Positions 39,589 to 49,039 are shown, numbered from the stretch's first letter. The stretch is 64,000 nucleotides of DNA from Streptomyces sp. DSM 15324 (GCF_001514285.1 NZ_KQ949027.1:372001-436000); one strand, 5' to 3'. Notes: a model not told the origin generated them from the sequence alone. A program made the numbers and translations.

Positions 39589-42507
39589 TCACGCGTCGTC
39601 GAGCGCGTCCGCCAGCACCTCAGCCAGGTGCCGGGCCCGCACCCCGGCCAGCTGGTCGAGCTGGGTGCGGCAGGAGTAGCCGTCGGCGAGGACGACCGTG
39701 CCCGGCGGGGACTGCCGTACAGCGGGCAGCAGCTGCTCCTCCGCGCAGGCCGCCGACACCTCGAAGTGGCCCTTCTCGAAGCCGAAGTCGCCCGCCAGTC
39801 CGCAGCAGCCGCCGCTGAGTTCGCCGGTGAGTCCGGCGGCCTCGCGCAGCCGCCGGTCGGGGGCGTCGCCGAGCACCGCGTGCTGATGGCAGTGGGTCTG
39901 GCCGACGACCGGCCGGTCCAGCCGGGGCGGCGACCAGCCGGGCGCGTACCGCTCCAGCGCCTCCGCGAAGGTCACCACCCGCGCCGCGAGACGCCGGGCG
40001 CGCGGGTCGTCGGCCAGCAGCTCCGGGAGGTCCGTCCGCAGCGCGGCGGCGCAGCTGGGCTCCAGGACGACGAAGGGCGCCTGCCCCGGCTCCTCCTCCG
40101 CCAGGAGCTGCTCCAGCAGGTCTAGGGTGCGCCGCATGACCCCCCGCGCCCGGTCCAGCTGGCCCGTCGAGACGTACGTCAGCCCGCAGCACACCCGCCC
40201 GCGCTCCGCCGTGAGCGGGTTGAGGACCTTCGAGACCCCGTCGCCGACCGCCGCCTTCCGCCACCGCCGGGTGGGCGGGGTGAGCACGTCCAGCCCCGCC
40301 GCCTCCAGCACCCGTACGGCCGCCCTGCCCACCGACGGCGAGAGGTGCTCGGTGAAGGTGTCCGGCCACAGCACGACCGCAGGTCGGGGCGCGCCGGGCC
40401 GCGGCGACGGCCGCCCCTCCCCCGTCCGCGCCCGTGCCACCAGGAGCCGCCCCCACCACCGGGTGAACGTCTGCGGGGCCAGCGGCGGGATCGCCCGCTG
40501 CGGCGCGATCCCGGCCACCCGTTTCGCCGCCCACGCCAGGGGCCGCACGCGCGCGAGGACGTTCACGAGCCGGCTCGCGCGCGTGCGGGACACCCAGCGC
40601 AGCCACTGCGGCAGCCGGCCCAGCGCGTAGTGGGCGGCGGGGCGGCGCCGGCCCGCGTAGTGGTGGTGCAGGAACTCCGCCTTGTAGGTGGCCATGTCGA
40701 CCCCGACCGGGCAGTCGGAGCGGCAGCCCTTGCAGGACAGGCACAGGTCCAGGGCGTCGCGGACCTCCGCCGACCGCCAGCCGTCGGTCACCACCTCACC
40801 GGCGAGCATCTCGTGCAGCAGCCGGGCCCGCCCGCGCGTGGAGTGCGCCTCCTCCCCCGTCACCCGGAACGAGGGGCACATCACGGCCGGCCCGGTCGCC
40901 GTCGTCGTACGGCACTTGGCGACGCCCACACAACGGCGTACGGCGGCCCGGAAGTCGCCGCCGTCGGACGGGTAGCCGAAGACGACCGGCAGCGGTTCAC
41001 GGGGCAGCACGGCGAAGCGCAGCCCGGAGTCCAGGGGCGCGGGGCGGACCAGCATGCCGGGGTTGAGGAGGTCGTCGGGGTCCCACACGCCCTTCGCCCG
41101 CTCGAACAGCGCGATCAGCTCGGGGCCGTACATCCGCGGCAGCAGCTCGGCGCGCGCCTGCCCGTCGCCGTGCTCCCCTGAGAGGGAGCCGCCGTGGGCG
41201 ACGACCAGGTCGGCGAGTTCCCCGGAGAAGCGGCGGAAGCGCGCCACGCCCGGCGCGGTGAGCAGATCGAAGTCGATCCGGACGTGGATGCAGCCGTCGC
41301 CGAAATGGCCGTACGGCGTCCCGCGCAGCCCGTGCGCGGCGAGCAGCGCCCGGAAGTCCCGCAGGTAGGCGCCGAGCCGGGCGGGCGGCACCGCGCAGTC
41401 CTCCCAGCCGGGCCAGGCCTCGGAGCCGTCGGGCATCCGGGTCGCCGTGCCGCTGGCGTCCTCCCGGACGCGCCACAGGGCGCGCTGGGCGGCCGGGTCC
41501 GTGACCACCAGGGAGCCGACGGTGTCCGAGGCCGCCCGCACGATCGTCTCCGCACGCGCGCGTGCCTCGCCCGGCGACGCGCCGCCGGTCTCCACGAACA
41601 GCCAGGCGCCCCCGCGGGGCAGCCCCGCCGGTGACGGGACCAGGTCGGCCGCCATCCCCTCCACGGTCAGCGGCCGGTGGGGCAGCAGTGCGGCCGCGGC
41701 CTCGGCGGCGGCGCTCTCGTCGCCGTACCCGAGCACGGCGAGCGCACGCGCGCGTGGGGCCTCGACGAGGCGTACGACCGCCTCCGTGAGCACGCCGAGC
41801 GTGCCCTCCGAGCCGCAGAAGGAGCGGGCCACATCGGCGCCCTTCTCGGGCAGCAGCGCGTCGAGCGCGTACCCGGAGATCCGGCGGGGCAGCTCGGGGA
41901 AGCCGGTCCGCAGCCGCGCGAGGTCCCCCTCCACCAGCTCCCGCAGCCCGTCGGGCGCCCCGGACCAGCCCTGCCCGAGCCGCAGCCGCCGCCCGCGCGC
42001 GGTGACGACCTCCAGCTCGCGCACACTGTCCGCGGTCGTCCCCCAGGCCACCGAGTGCGCGCCGCAGGAGTTGTTGCCGATCATCCCGCCGAGGGTGCAG
42101 CGGCTGTGCGTCGCCGGGTCGGGCCCGAAGCGCAGCCCGTGCGGGGCGGCGGCCTCCTGGAGCCGGTCGAGGACCAGCCCGGGCTGGACGACGGCGGTGC
42201 GCTCCCGCGGGTCCAGGGCGAGCACCCGGTTCATGTGCCGGGTGAAGTCCAGCACCACGCCCGTACCGGTGGCCTGCCCGGCGATCGACGTGCCGCCGCC
42301 GCGCGCGACGACCGGCACGCCGTGGGCCCGGCACACCGCGAGGACCGCGCTCACGTCGTCGGTGTCCCGGGGGGCGACGACCCCCAGCGGGACCCGCCGG
42401 TAGTTGGACGCGTCCATGGTGAACACAGCGCGCGAGCCGGCGTCGAAACGCACCTCGCCCCGGACGGCCCCGCGAAGCCCGGCCTCCAGCTCCGTCATGA
42501 CGTCCAT
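39589..42507 (-). CDS. FAD-linked oxidase fused to Fe-S and CCG domains (D-2-hydroxyacid dehydrogenase type)
   Basis: 972-aa three-part oxidoreductase. Residues ~25-480 are a FAD-binding PCMH and FAD-oxidase_C module (VPVVARGGGTSIAGQATGTG near 60, LGGMIGNNSCGAHSVAWGTT near 137, GEHGDGQARAELLPRMYGPE near 445). A ferredoxin-like Cys motif follows near 590 (CLSCKGCRSDCPVGVDMATY). The C-terminal part carries two CCG (heterodisulfide-reductase-like) motifs, CCGLTYVSTGQ near 770 and CCGLAGDFGFEKGHFEVSAA near 905. The layout matches YdiJ/Dld-type D-2-hydroxyglutarate or D-lactate dehydrogenases that feed electrons to quinone. Single gene, divergent from serC. Confidence 0.9.
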   Translation of the reverse strand: MDVMTELEAGLRGAVRGEVRFDAGSRAVFTMDASNYRRVPLGVVAPRDTDDVSAVLAVCRAHGVPVVARGGGTSIAGQATGTGVVLDFTRHMNRVLALDPRERTAVVQPGLVLDRLQEAAAPHGLRFGPDPATHSRCTLGGMIGNNSCGAHSVAWGTTADSVRELEVVTARGRRLRLGQGWSGAPDGLRELVEGDLARLRTGFPELPRRISGYALDALLPEKGADVARSFCGSEGTLGVLTEAVVRLVEAPRARALAVLGYGDESAAAEAAAALLPHRPLTVEGMAADLVPSPAGLPRGGAWLFVETGGASPGEARARAETIVRAASDTVGSLVVTDPAAQRALWRVREDASGTATRMPDGSEAWPGWEDCAVPPARLGAYLRDFRALLAAHGLRGTPYGHFGDGCIHVRIDFDLLTAPGVARFRRFSGELADLVVAHGGSLSGEHGDGQARAELLPRMYGPELIALFERAKGVWDPDDLLNPGMLVRPAPLDSGLRFAVLPREPLPVVFGYPSDGGDFRAAVRRCVGVAKCRTTTATGPAVMCPSFRVTGEEAHSTRGRARLLHEMLAGEVVTDGWRSAEVRDALDLCLSCKGCRSDCPVGVDMATYKAEFLHHHYAGRRRPAAHYALGRLPQWLRWVSRTRASRLVNVLARVRPLAWAAKRVAGIAPQRAIPPLAPQTFTRWWGRLLVARARTGEGRPSPRPGAPRPAVVLWPDTFTEHLSPSVGRAAVRVLEAAGLDVLTPPTRRWRKAAVGDGVSKVLNPLTAERGRVCCGLTYVSTGQLDRARGVMRRTLDLLEQLLAEEEPGQAPFVVLEPSCAAALRTDLPELLADDPRARRLAARVVTFAEALERYAPGWSPPRLDRPVVGQTHCHQHAVLGDAPDRRLREAAGLTGELSGGCCGLAGDFGFEKGHFEVSAACAEEQLLPAVRQSPPGTVVLADGYSCRTQLDQLAGVRARHLAEVLADALDDA

Positions 42508-42537
42508 CCGTCAGCCACCCGCCCTTCTGCCACCTCT

Positions 42538-42552
42538 TGAGACACCGTCTCA
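42538..42552. promoter_or_regulatory. palindrome TGAGAC-ACC-GTCTCA
   Basis: Inverted repeat with 6-base arms, 31 bases upstream of the FAD-oxidase start and 51 bases before serC. Position suggests control of the oxidoreductase gene. TetR-type regulators commonly bind GAGACNNNGTCTC sites. Confidence 0.5.
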
Positions 42553-42590
42553 CCCGACGGACGAGGTTTCGCCCAGGTTTCCCCCACCCG

Positions 42591-42604
42591 ATAACCTCCC
42601 CCCG
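42591..42604 (+). promoter_or_regulatory. -10 element of serC, probably leaderless
   Basis: GATAAC (42591-42596) lies about 7 bases before the GTG at 42604 and no ribosome-binding site intervenes. Transcription would start at or very near the GTG, giving a leaderless message. Confidence 0.45.
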
Positions 42605-43722
42605 TGGCTGAGATCCAGATTCCCTCTGACATCAAGCCCGCCGACGGACGTTTCGGCGCGGGCCCCTCCAAGGTGCGGACGGAGGCGCTGGACGCCCTCG
42701 CCGCCACCGGCACCTCCCTCCTCGGCACCTCCCACCGCCAGGCTCCGGTGAAGAACCTGGTCGGCAAGGTGCGCGAGGGCATCTCCGAGCTGTTCTCCCT
42801 CCCCGAGGGCTACGAGGTGATCCTCGGCAACGGCGGCTCGACCGCGTTCTGGGACGTCGCGACCCACGGGCTGATCGAGAACAAGTCGCAGCACCTCACC
42901 TTCGGCGAGTTCAGCTCGAAGTTCGCCAAGGCGGCCAAGCTCGCCCCCTGGCTGGCCGAGCCCACCGTCGTCTCCTCCGACCCGGGCACGCACCCCGAGC
43001 CGCGGGCCGAGGCGGGCGTGGACGTCTACGCCTTCACGCACAACGAGACGTCGACGGGTGTCGCGGCCCCGCTCCGGCGCGTCGAGGGCGCCGACGAGGG
43101 CGCGCTGGTCCTGGTGGACGCCACCTCCGGCGCCGGCGGCCTCCCGGTCGACATCGCCGAGACGGACGTCTACTACTTCGCCCCGCAGAAGTCCTTCGCC
43201 TCCGACGGCGGCCTGTGGATCGGCGTGTTCTCCCCGGCGGCGATCGAGCGCGCCGAGCGGATCCACGCCTCCGGCCGGCACATCCCCGAGTTCTTCAGCC
43301 TGCCGACGGCGATCGACAACTCGCGCAAGAACCAGACCTACAACACCCCGGCGCTCGCCACCCTCTTCCTGCTGAACGAGCAGCTGGAGTGGATCAACGG
43401 CCAGGGCGGTCTGGCCTTCTCCACGGGCCGCACCAAGGACTCCTCGACCCGTCTGTACAGCTGGGCCAAGGAGTCGAAGCACGCGACGCCGTTCGTCACC
43501 GACCCGGCCAAGCGCTCGCAGGTCATCGGCACGATCGACTTCGCGGACGAGATCGACGCCGCCGCGGTCGCGAAGGTCCTGCGGGCCAACGGGATCGTCG
43601 ACACCGAGCCCTACCGCAAGCTCGGCCGCAACCAGCTGCGCGTCGCGATGTTCCCGGCGATCGACCCGGCGGACGTCGAGGCGCTCACGCGGTGCATCGA
43701 CTACGTGATCGAGAAGCTGTAA
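42604..43722 (+). CDS. serC: phosphoserine aminotransferase
   Basis: 372-aa PLP enzyme of the actinobacterial SerC type: converts 3-phosphohydroxypyruvate and glutamate to phosphoserine in serine synthesis. GRFGAGPSKVRTEALDALAA near residue 15, TSLLGTSHRQAPVKNLVGKV near 36, NGGSTAFWDVATHGLIENKS near 77, LVDATSGAGGLPVDIAETDV near 165 and the PLP-lysine region YYFAPQKSFASDGGLWIGVF near 187. Full length. GTG 42604 is immediately downstream of a -10 hexamer. Convergent with gcvH; the two share a terminator. Confidence 0.95.
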   Translation: MAEIQIPSDIKPADGRFGAGPSKVRTEALDALAATGTSLLGTSHRQAPVKNLVGKVREGISELFSLPEGYEVILGNGGSTAFWDVATHGLIENKSQHLTFGEFSSKFAKAAKLAPWLAEPTVVSSDPGTHPEPRAEAGVDVYAFTHNETSTGVAAPLRRVEGADEGALVLVDATSGAGGLPVDIAETDVYYFAPQKSFASDGGLWIGVFSPAAIERAERIHASGRHIPEFFSLPTAIDNSRKNQTYNTPALATLFLLNEQLEWINGQGGLAFSTGRTKDSSTRLYSWAKESKHATPFVTDPAKRSQVIGTIDFADEIDAAAVAKVLRANGIVDTEPYRKLGRNQLRVAMFPAIDPADVEALTRCIDYVIEKL

Positions 43723-43740
43723 CGGCTTCCGCACGACGCT

Positions 43741-43773
43741 GAGGGGCGCCCGGTGATCCACCGGGCGCCCCTC
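43741..43773. terminator. bidirectional terminator, serC/gcvH
   Basis: GAGGGGCGCCCGGTG-ATC-CACCGGGCGCCCCTC is a perfect 15-bp stem with a three-base loop between two convergent genes. Confidence 0.85.
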
Positions 43774-43785
43774 GTGTGCTGTCGC

Positions 43786-44166
43786 TCAGCTCTCGCTGAT
43801 GAGCTTCTCGTACGCCTTGGCGTCGAGCAGCCCGTTGGAGGACGCCGCACCCTTGATCTTGAAGAGCCACATCCCGTAGGGGTCGCCGTTGACGTCCTCC
43901 GGGCTGTCGGTGACCTCCTGGTTGACCGCGACGACCTGCCCGGTGACCGGGCTGTACAGCTCGGACACCGACTTGACCGACTCCACCGTGCCGACGGCAT
44001 GTCCGACCTCGACCTTCCGGCCGACCTCGGGCAGCTCGAAGAAGACGATGTCGCCGAGGTTCTTCTGGGCGAAGTCCGTGATGCCGACGGTCACGGTGCC
44101 GTCGGTCCCGGTCTCGACCCATTCGTGGTCTTCGGTGTAGCGGAGGTGGGTGGGCACCTGGGACAT
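43786..44166 (-). CDS. gcvH: glycine cleavage system H protein
   Basis: 126-aa lipoyl carrier protein: shuttles the aminomethyl group between the P and T proteins during glycine oxidation. RYTEDHEWVETGTDGTVTVG near residue 9, ITDFAQKNLGDIVFFELPEV near 29 and the lipoylation region GTVESVKSVSELYSPVTGQV near 59 with the acceptor lysine. ATG 44166 follows GGAGCAG. It stands alone without gcvT, gcvP or glyA, which must be elsewhere. Its neighbour serC shares the glycine/serine theme but is on the opposite strand. Confidence 0.95.
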   Translation of the reverse strand: MSQVPTHLRYTEDHEWVETGTDGTVTVGITDFAQKNLGDIVFFELPEVGRKVEVGHAVGTVESVKSVSELYSPVTGQVVAVNQEVTDSPEDVNGDPYGMWLFKIKGAASSNGLLDAKAYEKLISES

Positions 44167-44273
44167 GTCTGCTCCTTCAGCGGTGGAGAGGTGATCGGGG
44201 ACAGCCTCGCCCCCCGATCACACAGAACCCGACATTTCCGGCGCCACGGTCCTCCAGGCAGGTGACGGACGGG

Positions 44274-45872
44274 TCAGCCGCGAACGCCGACCAGCGTGTG
44301 CAGGGTGTCGGCGGACGTCGTACCGGCCGACCGGTCCGCGGTCAGGGCGGACTGCGTCGAGCTCGCCGGCACCGGGTCGGCCGTCTTCTTGCAGACCGCG
44401 TCGGCCACACCGCTGCCGCGCGGGACGGTCCCGTCGGTCAGGTACTTGGCGAGGTACTTGTCCAGGCAGGCGTTGCCGCTCAGCGTGATGCCGTGGTTGC
44501 CGCCGCCCTGCTCGACCACCAGGCTGGAGTGCTTGAGCAGACGGTGGACGGCGACACCGCCCTGGTACGGGGTGGCCGCGTCGTTCGTCGCCTGGAACAG
44601 CAGGACCGGCGGGAGCTTGCTGTTGGCGACGTTCACCGGCTTCAGGGTCTTCGTCGGCCAGAACGCGCACGGCGCGTTGTACCAGGCGTTGTTCCAGGCC
44701 ATGAACGGTGCCTTCTCGTAGACGGCCCAGTTGTCCTTGCGCCACTGGTTCCAGTCGCGCGGCCAGGAGACGTCACGGCACTGCACGGCGGTGTAGACGC
44801 TGTAGCCGTTGTCGCCGGAGGCGTCGATGGCCGCGATGCTCTCGTAGGCCTTGATCAGCGGGGCGTCGTTCTCGGCGTTCACGTGGGCGGCGAACGCCGA
44901 GGCGAGGACGGGCCAGTAGCCGTTGTAGTAGCCGCCGGGGATGAAGGTGTCCTCCAGCTCGGAGGCGCCCACCTCGCCGCCGGCCGGCTTCTTGGCGAGG
45001 TCGGCCCGCATCGCGTACCACTTGGCCTCGACCACGGCCGGGTCGGTGCCGAGCTTGTACGTGCCGTTGTACTTGGCGATCCACGCCATCAGCGCCTTCT
45101 GGCGGGCGTCGAAGGCGTAGTCCTGGGTGATGTTGGCGTCGTACCAGACCCCGCCGGGGTCGACGATCGAGTCCAGGACCAGTCGGCGCACCCGGGTCGG
45201 GAAGAGCTTGGCGTAGACCTGGCCCAGGTAGGTGCCGTACGAGTAGCCGAAGTAGTTGATCTTCTTGGCGCCGAGCGCCTTGCGGATCTGGTCCATGTCC
45301 TTCACGGCGCTGACCGTGTTGATGTACGGCAGGACGTCCGCGTACTTGGTGCCGCAGGCCTTGGCGAACGCCTTGGCGCGCGCGAGGTTGGCCTTCTCGA
45401 TCGCGGCGGTGCTGGGCACGGAGTCCGGGCGGACCGGGTTGAAGTAACCCGGCTTGCAGTCCAGGGCGGGCTTGCTCTTGCCGACGCCGCGCGGGTCGAA
45501 GCCGATGACGTCGTACTGCGCCGCGACCGACTTGGGCAGGGAGGACGCCACGAACCCCGCGAGGGTCAGTCCGCTGCCGCCGGGGCCGCCGGGGTTGACC
45601 AGCAGCGGGCCCTGGTACTTGCGCGCGGTGTGCGGGACGCGGGAGAGGGCCAGGGTTATCTTCCGGCCGTTCGGCTTGGCGTAGTTCAGCGGCACCTTCA
45701 CCGACGCGCACTGGAGCGTCGGGTAGTCCTCCGTCGCGCACTTCTTCCAGGTGACCCTCGCCGCCTGGGCCGCCGTCGCGGACTGCGACGAGGCGGCCTC
45801 GGCCGGGACGGCCGTGAGAGATCCGGCCAGGACGACGGTCGCGCCACACAGCACGGCTGTGCTTCTTCTCAT
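44274..45872 (-). CDS. secreted tripeptidyl aminopeptidase-type alpha/beta hydrolase (TAP/SlpD-like)
   Basis: 532-aa secreted serine peptidase of the Streptomyces Tap/Slp family, which remove tripeptides from protein N-termini. A signal peptide covers residues 1-27 (ends PAEAA). The oxyanion region GPLLVNPGGPGGSGLTLAGF is near 87, DVIGFDPRGVGKSKPALDC near 120, the nucleophile elbow NYFGYSYGTYLGQVYAKLFP near 205 (GYSYG), and a C-terminal TAP-like domain with LLFQATNDAATPYQGGVAVH near 425 (Asp) and EQGGGNHGITLSGNACLDKY near 455 (His). The triad is complete. Monocistronic; divergent from a small membrane-protein gene. Confidence 0.92.
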   Translation of the reverse strand: MRRSTAVLCGATVVLAGSLTAVPAEAASSQSATAAQAARVTWKKCATEDYPTLQCASVKVPLNYAKPNGRKITLALSRVPHTARKYQGPLLVNPGGPGGSGLTLAGFVASSLPKSVAAQYDVIGFDPRGVGKSKPALDCKPGYFNPVRPDSVPSTAAIEKANLARAKAFAKACGTKYADVLPYINTVSAVKDMDQIRKALGAKKINYFGYSYGTYLGQVYAKLFPTRVRRLVLDSIVDPGGVWYDANITQDYAFDARQKALMAWIAKYNGTYKLGTDPAVVEAKWYAMRADLAKKPAGGEVGASELEDTFIPGGYYNGYWPVLASAFAAHVNAENDAPLIKAYESIAAIDASGDNGYSVYTAVQCRDVSWPRDWNQWRKDNWAVYEKAPFMAWNNAWYNAPCAFWPTKTLKPVNVANSKLPPVLLFQATNDAATPYQGGVAVHRLLKHSSLVVEQGGGNHGITLSGNACLDKYLAKYLTDGTVPRGSGVADAVCKKTADPVPASSTQSALTADRSAGTTSADTLHTLVGVRG

Positions 45873-46118
45873 GAAGTTCCTTCACGGAATGGGGGGGTTC
45901 GGCAGGACCGGAAAATTCACGATCCCCGCTGGATCTTTCCGAAGAAGCACGCCCATCTGAAGGTTTTCGGCCGAAAATTTGGAACTCATTTGGCCCGGAC
46001 GGACTCCACAGGCGCCGGAAAGCTGTCGCAACGTCAGGGCAAAGACCGACAGGACCCGTTGAGCCTCCGCAGCCGCGCGCCGCAGACTGGCGATCACACC
46101 GAAAGGGGCGGCGGGGAC

Positions 46119-46601
46119 ATGAACATACCCGGCACCGTGCTGGTCGCGGTACGGCACATCCTCAGCGACAAGGTGACCGGCGGCTTCATCCGGCCGAGGA
46201 CCCGCACGATCACCTGGCGCGACACCTTCCTGCGGGTCCGGCGGCCGCAGTCGGGCAAGCAGACGGTCGAGGTGGTCTGCGGGGTCTGTGAGAGGTCACT
46301 GCTGGCCGAGGTGCGCGACGAGACCCGGACCGGCCGGACCAAGGCCGTCCTGCTGACCCTCGCAGCGATCTCCGTGGCCCTCTTCGTGGCCGCCCTCGCC
46401 TACGCGATCCACGAGGGCGGCAAGACGCTCCCCGAGGGGCAGTCCCTGCCCGCCCTCTTCCCGGTCAGCGTGATCGGCGTCTTCGTCACCTTCGTGGCGG
46501 CACCCGTCCTGTACGTCCAGGGCCGCCACTACAACGGGGTGAGCATGCTCAGCCCGCGCCGGGAGGCGAGGGGCCACCAGCTCAAGCCGGTACGGGCCTG
46601 A
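46119..46601 (+). CDS. small membrane protein with CxxC motif, unknown function
   Basis: 160-aa protein of unknown function. The first ~70 residues are soluble and basic (FIRPRTRTITWRDTFLRVRR) and contain VVCGVCERSLL, a single CxxC pair near residue 57. Two membrane segments follow at ~78-98 and ~112-135, with a short basic C-terminus. ATG 46119 has GGGGCGGCGGGG upstream. It is divergent from the aminopeptidase gene (245 bases apart) and convergent with the cellulase gene. No family name comes to mind. Confidence 0.7.
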   Translation: MNIPGTVLVAVRHILSDKVTGGFIRPRTRTITWRDTFLRVRRPQSGKQTVEVVCGVCERSLLAEVRDETRTGRTKAVLLTLAAISVALFVAALAYAIHEGGKTLPEGQSLPALFPVSVIGVFVTFVAAPVLYVQGRHYNGVSMLSPRREARGHQLKPVRA

Positions 46602-46655
46602 TCGCCGCAGGACAACGGCGCCCCCTCGCCCGCGCCGGCCCGGCCCGGCCGACTC

Positions 46656-48191
46656 TCAGCTCGCCGTGCAGCTCACGGTCGGCGCCGTCCCGCCGCCGGG
46701 CGCGCCCCCGAACCCGAAGGTCGTCGAGGCGCCCGCCGCGATCGCGCCGTTGTGGGAGGCGTTCGCCGCGGTCACGGTCGTCCCGCTCTGGGTGTACGAG
46801 GCGTTCCACATGGTCGTGACCTGCTGACCGCCGCTCCAGCTCCAGGTGACCTTCCAGGAACCGATCGCGGCCGCCCCGGTGTTGGTCACCTTCACCTCGG
46901 CGTTGAAGCCGCCGCCCCAGTCGCTGGTGACCGTGTAGGCGGCGGAGCAGGTGGCCGAGCCGCCGCCTCCCCCGCCGCCCCCGCCCCCGCCGGTGCCGGT
47001 GCCGGGGAAGCCGGGTGCCTTGACGCTCGCCAGGTAGGCGTCCTTCACCGTGTCCACGGTCTGCCAGTCGTCCTTGAGGATCCCGCCCGTGTCACCGGAG
47101 TTGGGGTTCCAGGACCAGAACGTCCAGTGGAAGGAGTCGGCGCCGTTCGTCGACGTCGGCCGCAGATAGCTCACCAGCGCCGCCAGCCACCGCTGGTCCA
47201 CGGTCGCCTGGAGCGTGGTGCCGAACTCCCCCACCCACACGGGCGCGATGTTCTGCTTGAAGAGGTAACCCCAGTACTTGTCCCAGATCCCCGGCATGTT
47301 GGCGGGGAACGTCGGATCGCTGAACCAGCTCTGCTGGGCCACGCTGGTGGCGTAGTCGTGGGCCGAGTAGACGACCCGGTTCGCCACGCTCAGCTGCACG
47401 GGGTACTGCGCGACCCCCATCAGGTTGCCGCCCCACCAGCCCGAGACGCCGTTGAAGGTCTGGACGCCCTCGACGAAGATCAGCAGGTTGGGGTTGACGG
47501 ACAGGACGGCGTTGCCCGCGCGCTGGGCGGCCAGCCGCCAGTCCGTCGCGGTGTCGCCGCAGCCCCAGCAGGCCGGGTCGTGGGGCTCGTTGTGCAGGTC
47601 GATGCCGACGACCGTGGACTGGCCCGCGTAACGGGCCGCCAGCGCCTTGAGGTTGGCGATCCACGTCGACTCGGGGACGGCCGCGGTGTACCAGAGGGCC
47701 GACTGGCCGCCGGAGTCCGGGCGGTGCCGGTCGAGGATCACCTTGAGGCCGTCCTGACCGGCGTACGAGACGATCTTGTCGAGGACTCCCAGGGAGCCCA
47801 GCCCCTGGAGGCCAGCGTTCTTGCCGCTGCTGAAGTCGATGCCGGTGGGCACGGTCGAGCTCTTGAAGATGTCGTCGCTGTACGGGATCCGGATCGTGTT
47901 GTAGCCCAGCGACTTCATCTGGTCGATCATGCTCTTGTAGTCACGGGACCACAGGCCGTGGACGACGTAGTTGCCGGTCTCGAAGCCGAACCAGTTGATC
48001 CCGGCGATCCGGACCGGCTGCCCGGCCGCGTCGAGGATCTGCCGGCCGCTGGTGTGCCAGTACCCGGCACCGGCGTCGGCCGCCGCGGCGGTGGCCGCCG
48101 GGGCCGCTTGGGCGGACTGGACGCCCGCCGCCAGGGGGAGCAGCAGGGCCGCGGCGGCGGCGCACAGCGCTCTGCGGAGGTTGCGGAACAT
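46656..48191 (-). CDS. secreted GH5 endoglucanase with CBM2
   Basis: 511-aa secreted cellulase. Signal peptide 1-29 (LLLPLAAGVQSAQA), a GH5 catalytic barrel at ~45-385 and a family-2 cellulose-binding module at ~415-511, joined by a Gly-rich linker (a run of 11 Gly). GH5 landmarks: acid/base VGIDLHNEPHDPACWGCGDT near 200 and nucleophile PVWVGEFGTTLQATVDQRW near 320. The CBM2 has surface Trp in VTSDWGGGFNAEVKVTNTGA and WKVTWSWSGGQQVTTMWNAS. ATG 48191 follows GAGGAAG. A perfect CebR box lies 42 bases upstream, so induction by cellobiose/cellotriose is expected. Confidence 0.95.
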   Translation of the reverse strand: MFRNLRRALCAAAAALLLPLAAGVQSAQAAPAATAAAADAGAGYWHTSGRQILDAAGQPVRIAGINWFGFETGNYVVHGLWSRDYKSMIDQMKSLGYNTIRIPYSDDIFKSSTVPTGIDFSSGKNAGLQGLGSLGVLDKIVSYAGQDGLKVILDRHRPDSGGQSALWYTAAVPESTWIANLKALAARYAGQSTVVGIDLHNEPHDPACWGCGDTATDWRLAAQRAGNAVLSVNPNLLIFVEGVQTFNGVSGWWGGNLMGVAQYPVQLSVANRVVYSAHDYATSVAQQSWFSDPTFPANMPGIWDKYWGYLFKQNIAPVWVGEFGTTLQATVDQRWLAALVSYLRPTSTNGADSFHWTFWSWNPNSGDTGGILKDDWQTVDTVKDAYLASVKAPGFPGTGTGGGGGGGGGGGSATCSAAYTVTSDWGGGFNAEVKVTNTGAAAIGSWKVTWSWSGGQQVTTMWNASYTQSGTTVTAANASHNGAIAAGASTTFGFGGAPGGGTAPTVSCTAS

Positions 48192-48232
48192 GGCGTTGCT
48201 TCCTCTCGGGGCGGCGCGGGCCCGGAACTGCA

Positions 48233-48246
48233 TGGGAGCGCTCCCA
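48233..48246. promoter_or_regulatory. CebR box
   Basis: TGGGAGCGCTCCCA is identical to the known 14-bp palindrome bound by the cello-oligosaccharide repressor CebR in Streptomyces. It lies just upstream of the GH5 cellulase gene. Confidence 0.92.
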
Positions 48247-48343
48247 TACCCGCGCACCCTCCAGGAAACTGACGCTGCATGTGCGCGTCAAGAAGCGCGG
48301 CGGTACCTGGTGCGGGTGCCGCCGCGCCGCCTCGGACGACGGG

Positions 48344-48901
48344 TCAGGGATTGTCGGGATCCTCGATGAGATTGAGCAGCGCGACGATGTCGTCGATCTC
48401 CCCGTCCCCGGTGACGGTCACGCCGACCTTCAGGAAGCTGATCGGGTGCGGGGGGACGATCGGATGGGGAGGCACGAAGAGGCCGATCTCGCGGAAGACC
48501 GGGGAGGCGATCAGCGGTGTGACGGGACCCGGTGGGAAGGCGAGTTCGTCGCTGTCCGCGCCGACGAACAGATACCGGCCGCCGGTCGTCTGCCCCACGC
48601 CGGTCGTGGGGCCCAGGGCGCTGATGATCCGGGCCGTGCCCCCGCCGCCCGTGTTCGTCCGGGTGACGACGGTGACGGAGAGGCTTCCGGTGATGTCGAT
48701 CTTCTCCTCGGCGCCCTGGATCTGGCCGCTCAGCGCCAGCGTGGCGGTCCGCGCGTGCACGGCCGGGAAGGCGACGGCGGCGGCCCCGGCCGGCTGTGCA
48801 CCGGCGAGGGTCACCGGCCCCGTCAGGGCCAGGGCGGCCACGAGCAGACAGAGGCGACGAGCGACGCGTCTTCTCACGTCACGTACAGCAGGACCGCGCA
48901 T
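48344..48901 (-). CDS. secreted protein of unknown function
   Basis: 185-aa protein with a signal peptide (basic RRVARRLCLLVAALALTG then a hydrophobic core; cleavage near residue 40 after GAQPAGAAA). The mature part is beta-rich with Thr/Gly (ITGSLSVTVVTRTNTGGGGT) and ends acidic (GEIDDIVALLNLIEDPDN). No conserved domain is recognised. ATG 48901 follows GGGAGA; an in-frame TTG lies 12 bases upstream. It is upstream of the cellulase gene on the same strand, but the CebR box lies between them, so joint transcription is uncertain. Confidence 0.7.
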   Translation of the reverse strand: MRGPAVRDVRRRVARRLCLLVAALALTGPVTLAGAQPAGAAAVAFPAVHARTATLALSGQIQGAEEKIDITGSLSVTVVTRTNTGGGGTARIISALGPTTGVGQTTGGRYLFVGADSDELAFPPGPVTPLIASPVFREIGLFVPPHPIVPPHPISFLKVGVTVTGDGEIDDIVALLNLIEDPDNP

Positions 48902-49039
48902 CAGGTCTCCCAAAGGTGAGGGCGGGACCGCGTTCCGAGTCCGCCCCCGTCCCGCGGGACACCCCAGCCTGACCGGCGGGCCGCACCCGTGTCGCGCGGT
49001 GCGGCGCGAACGGGTGACGCCGCCGCACCGCGAGGGGGA

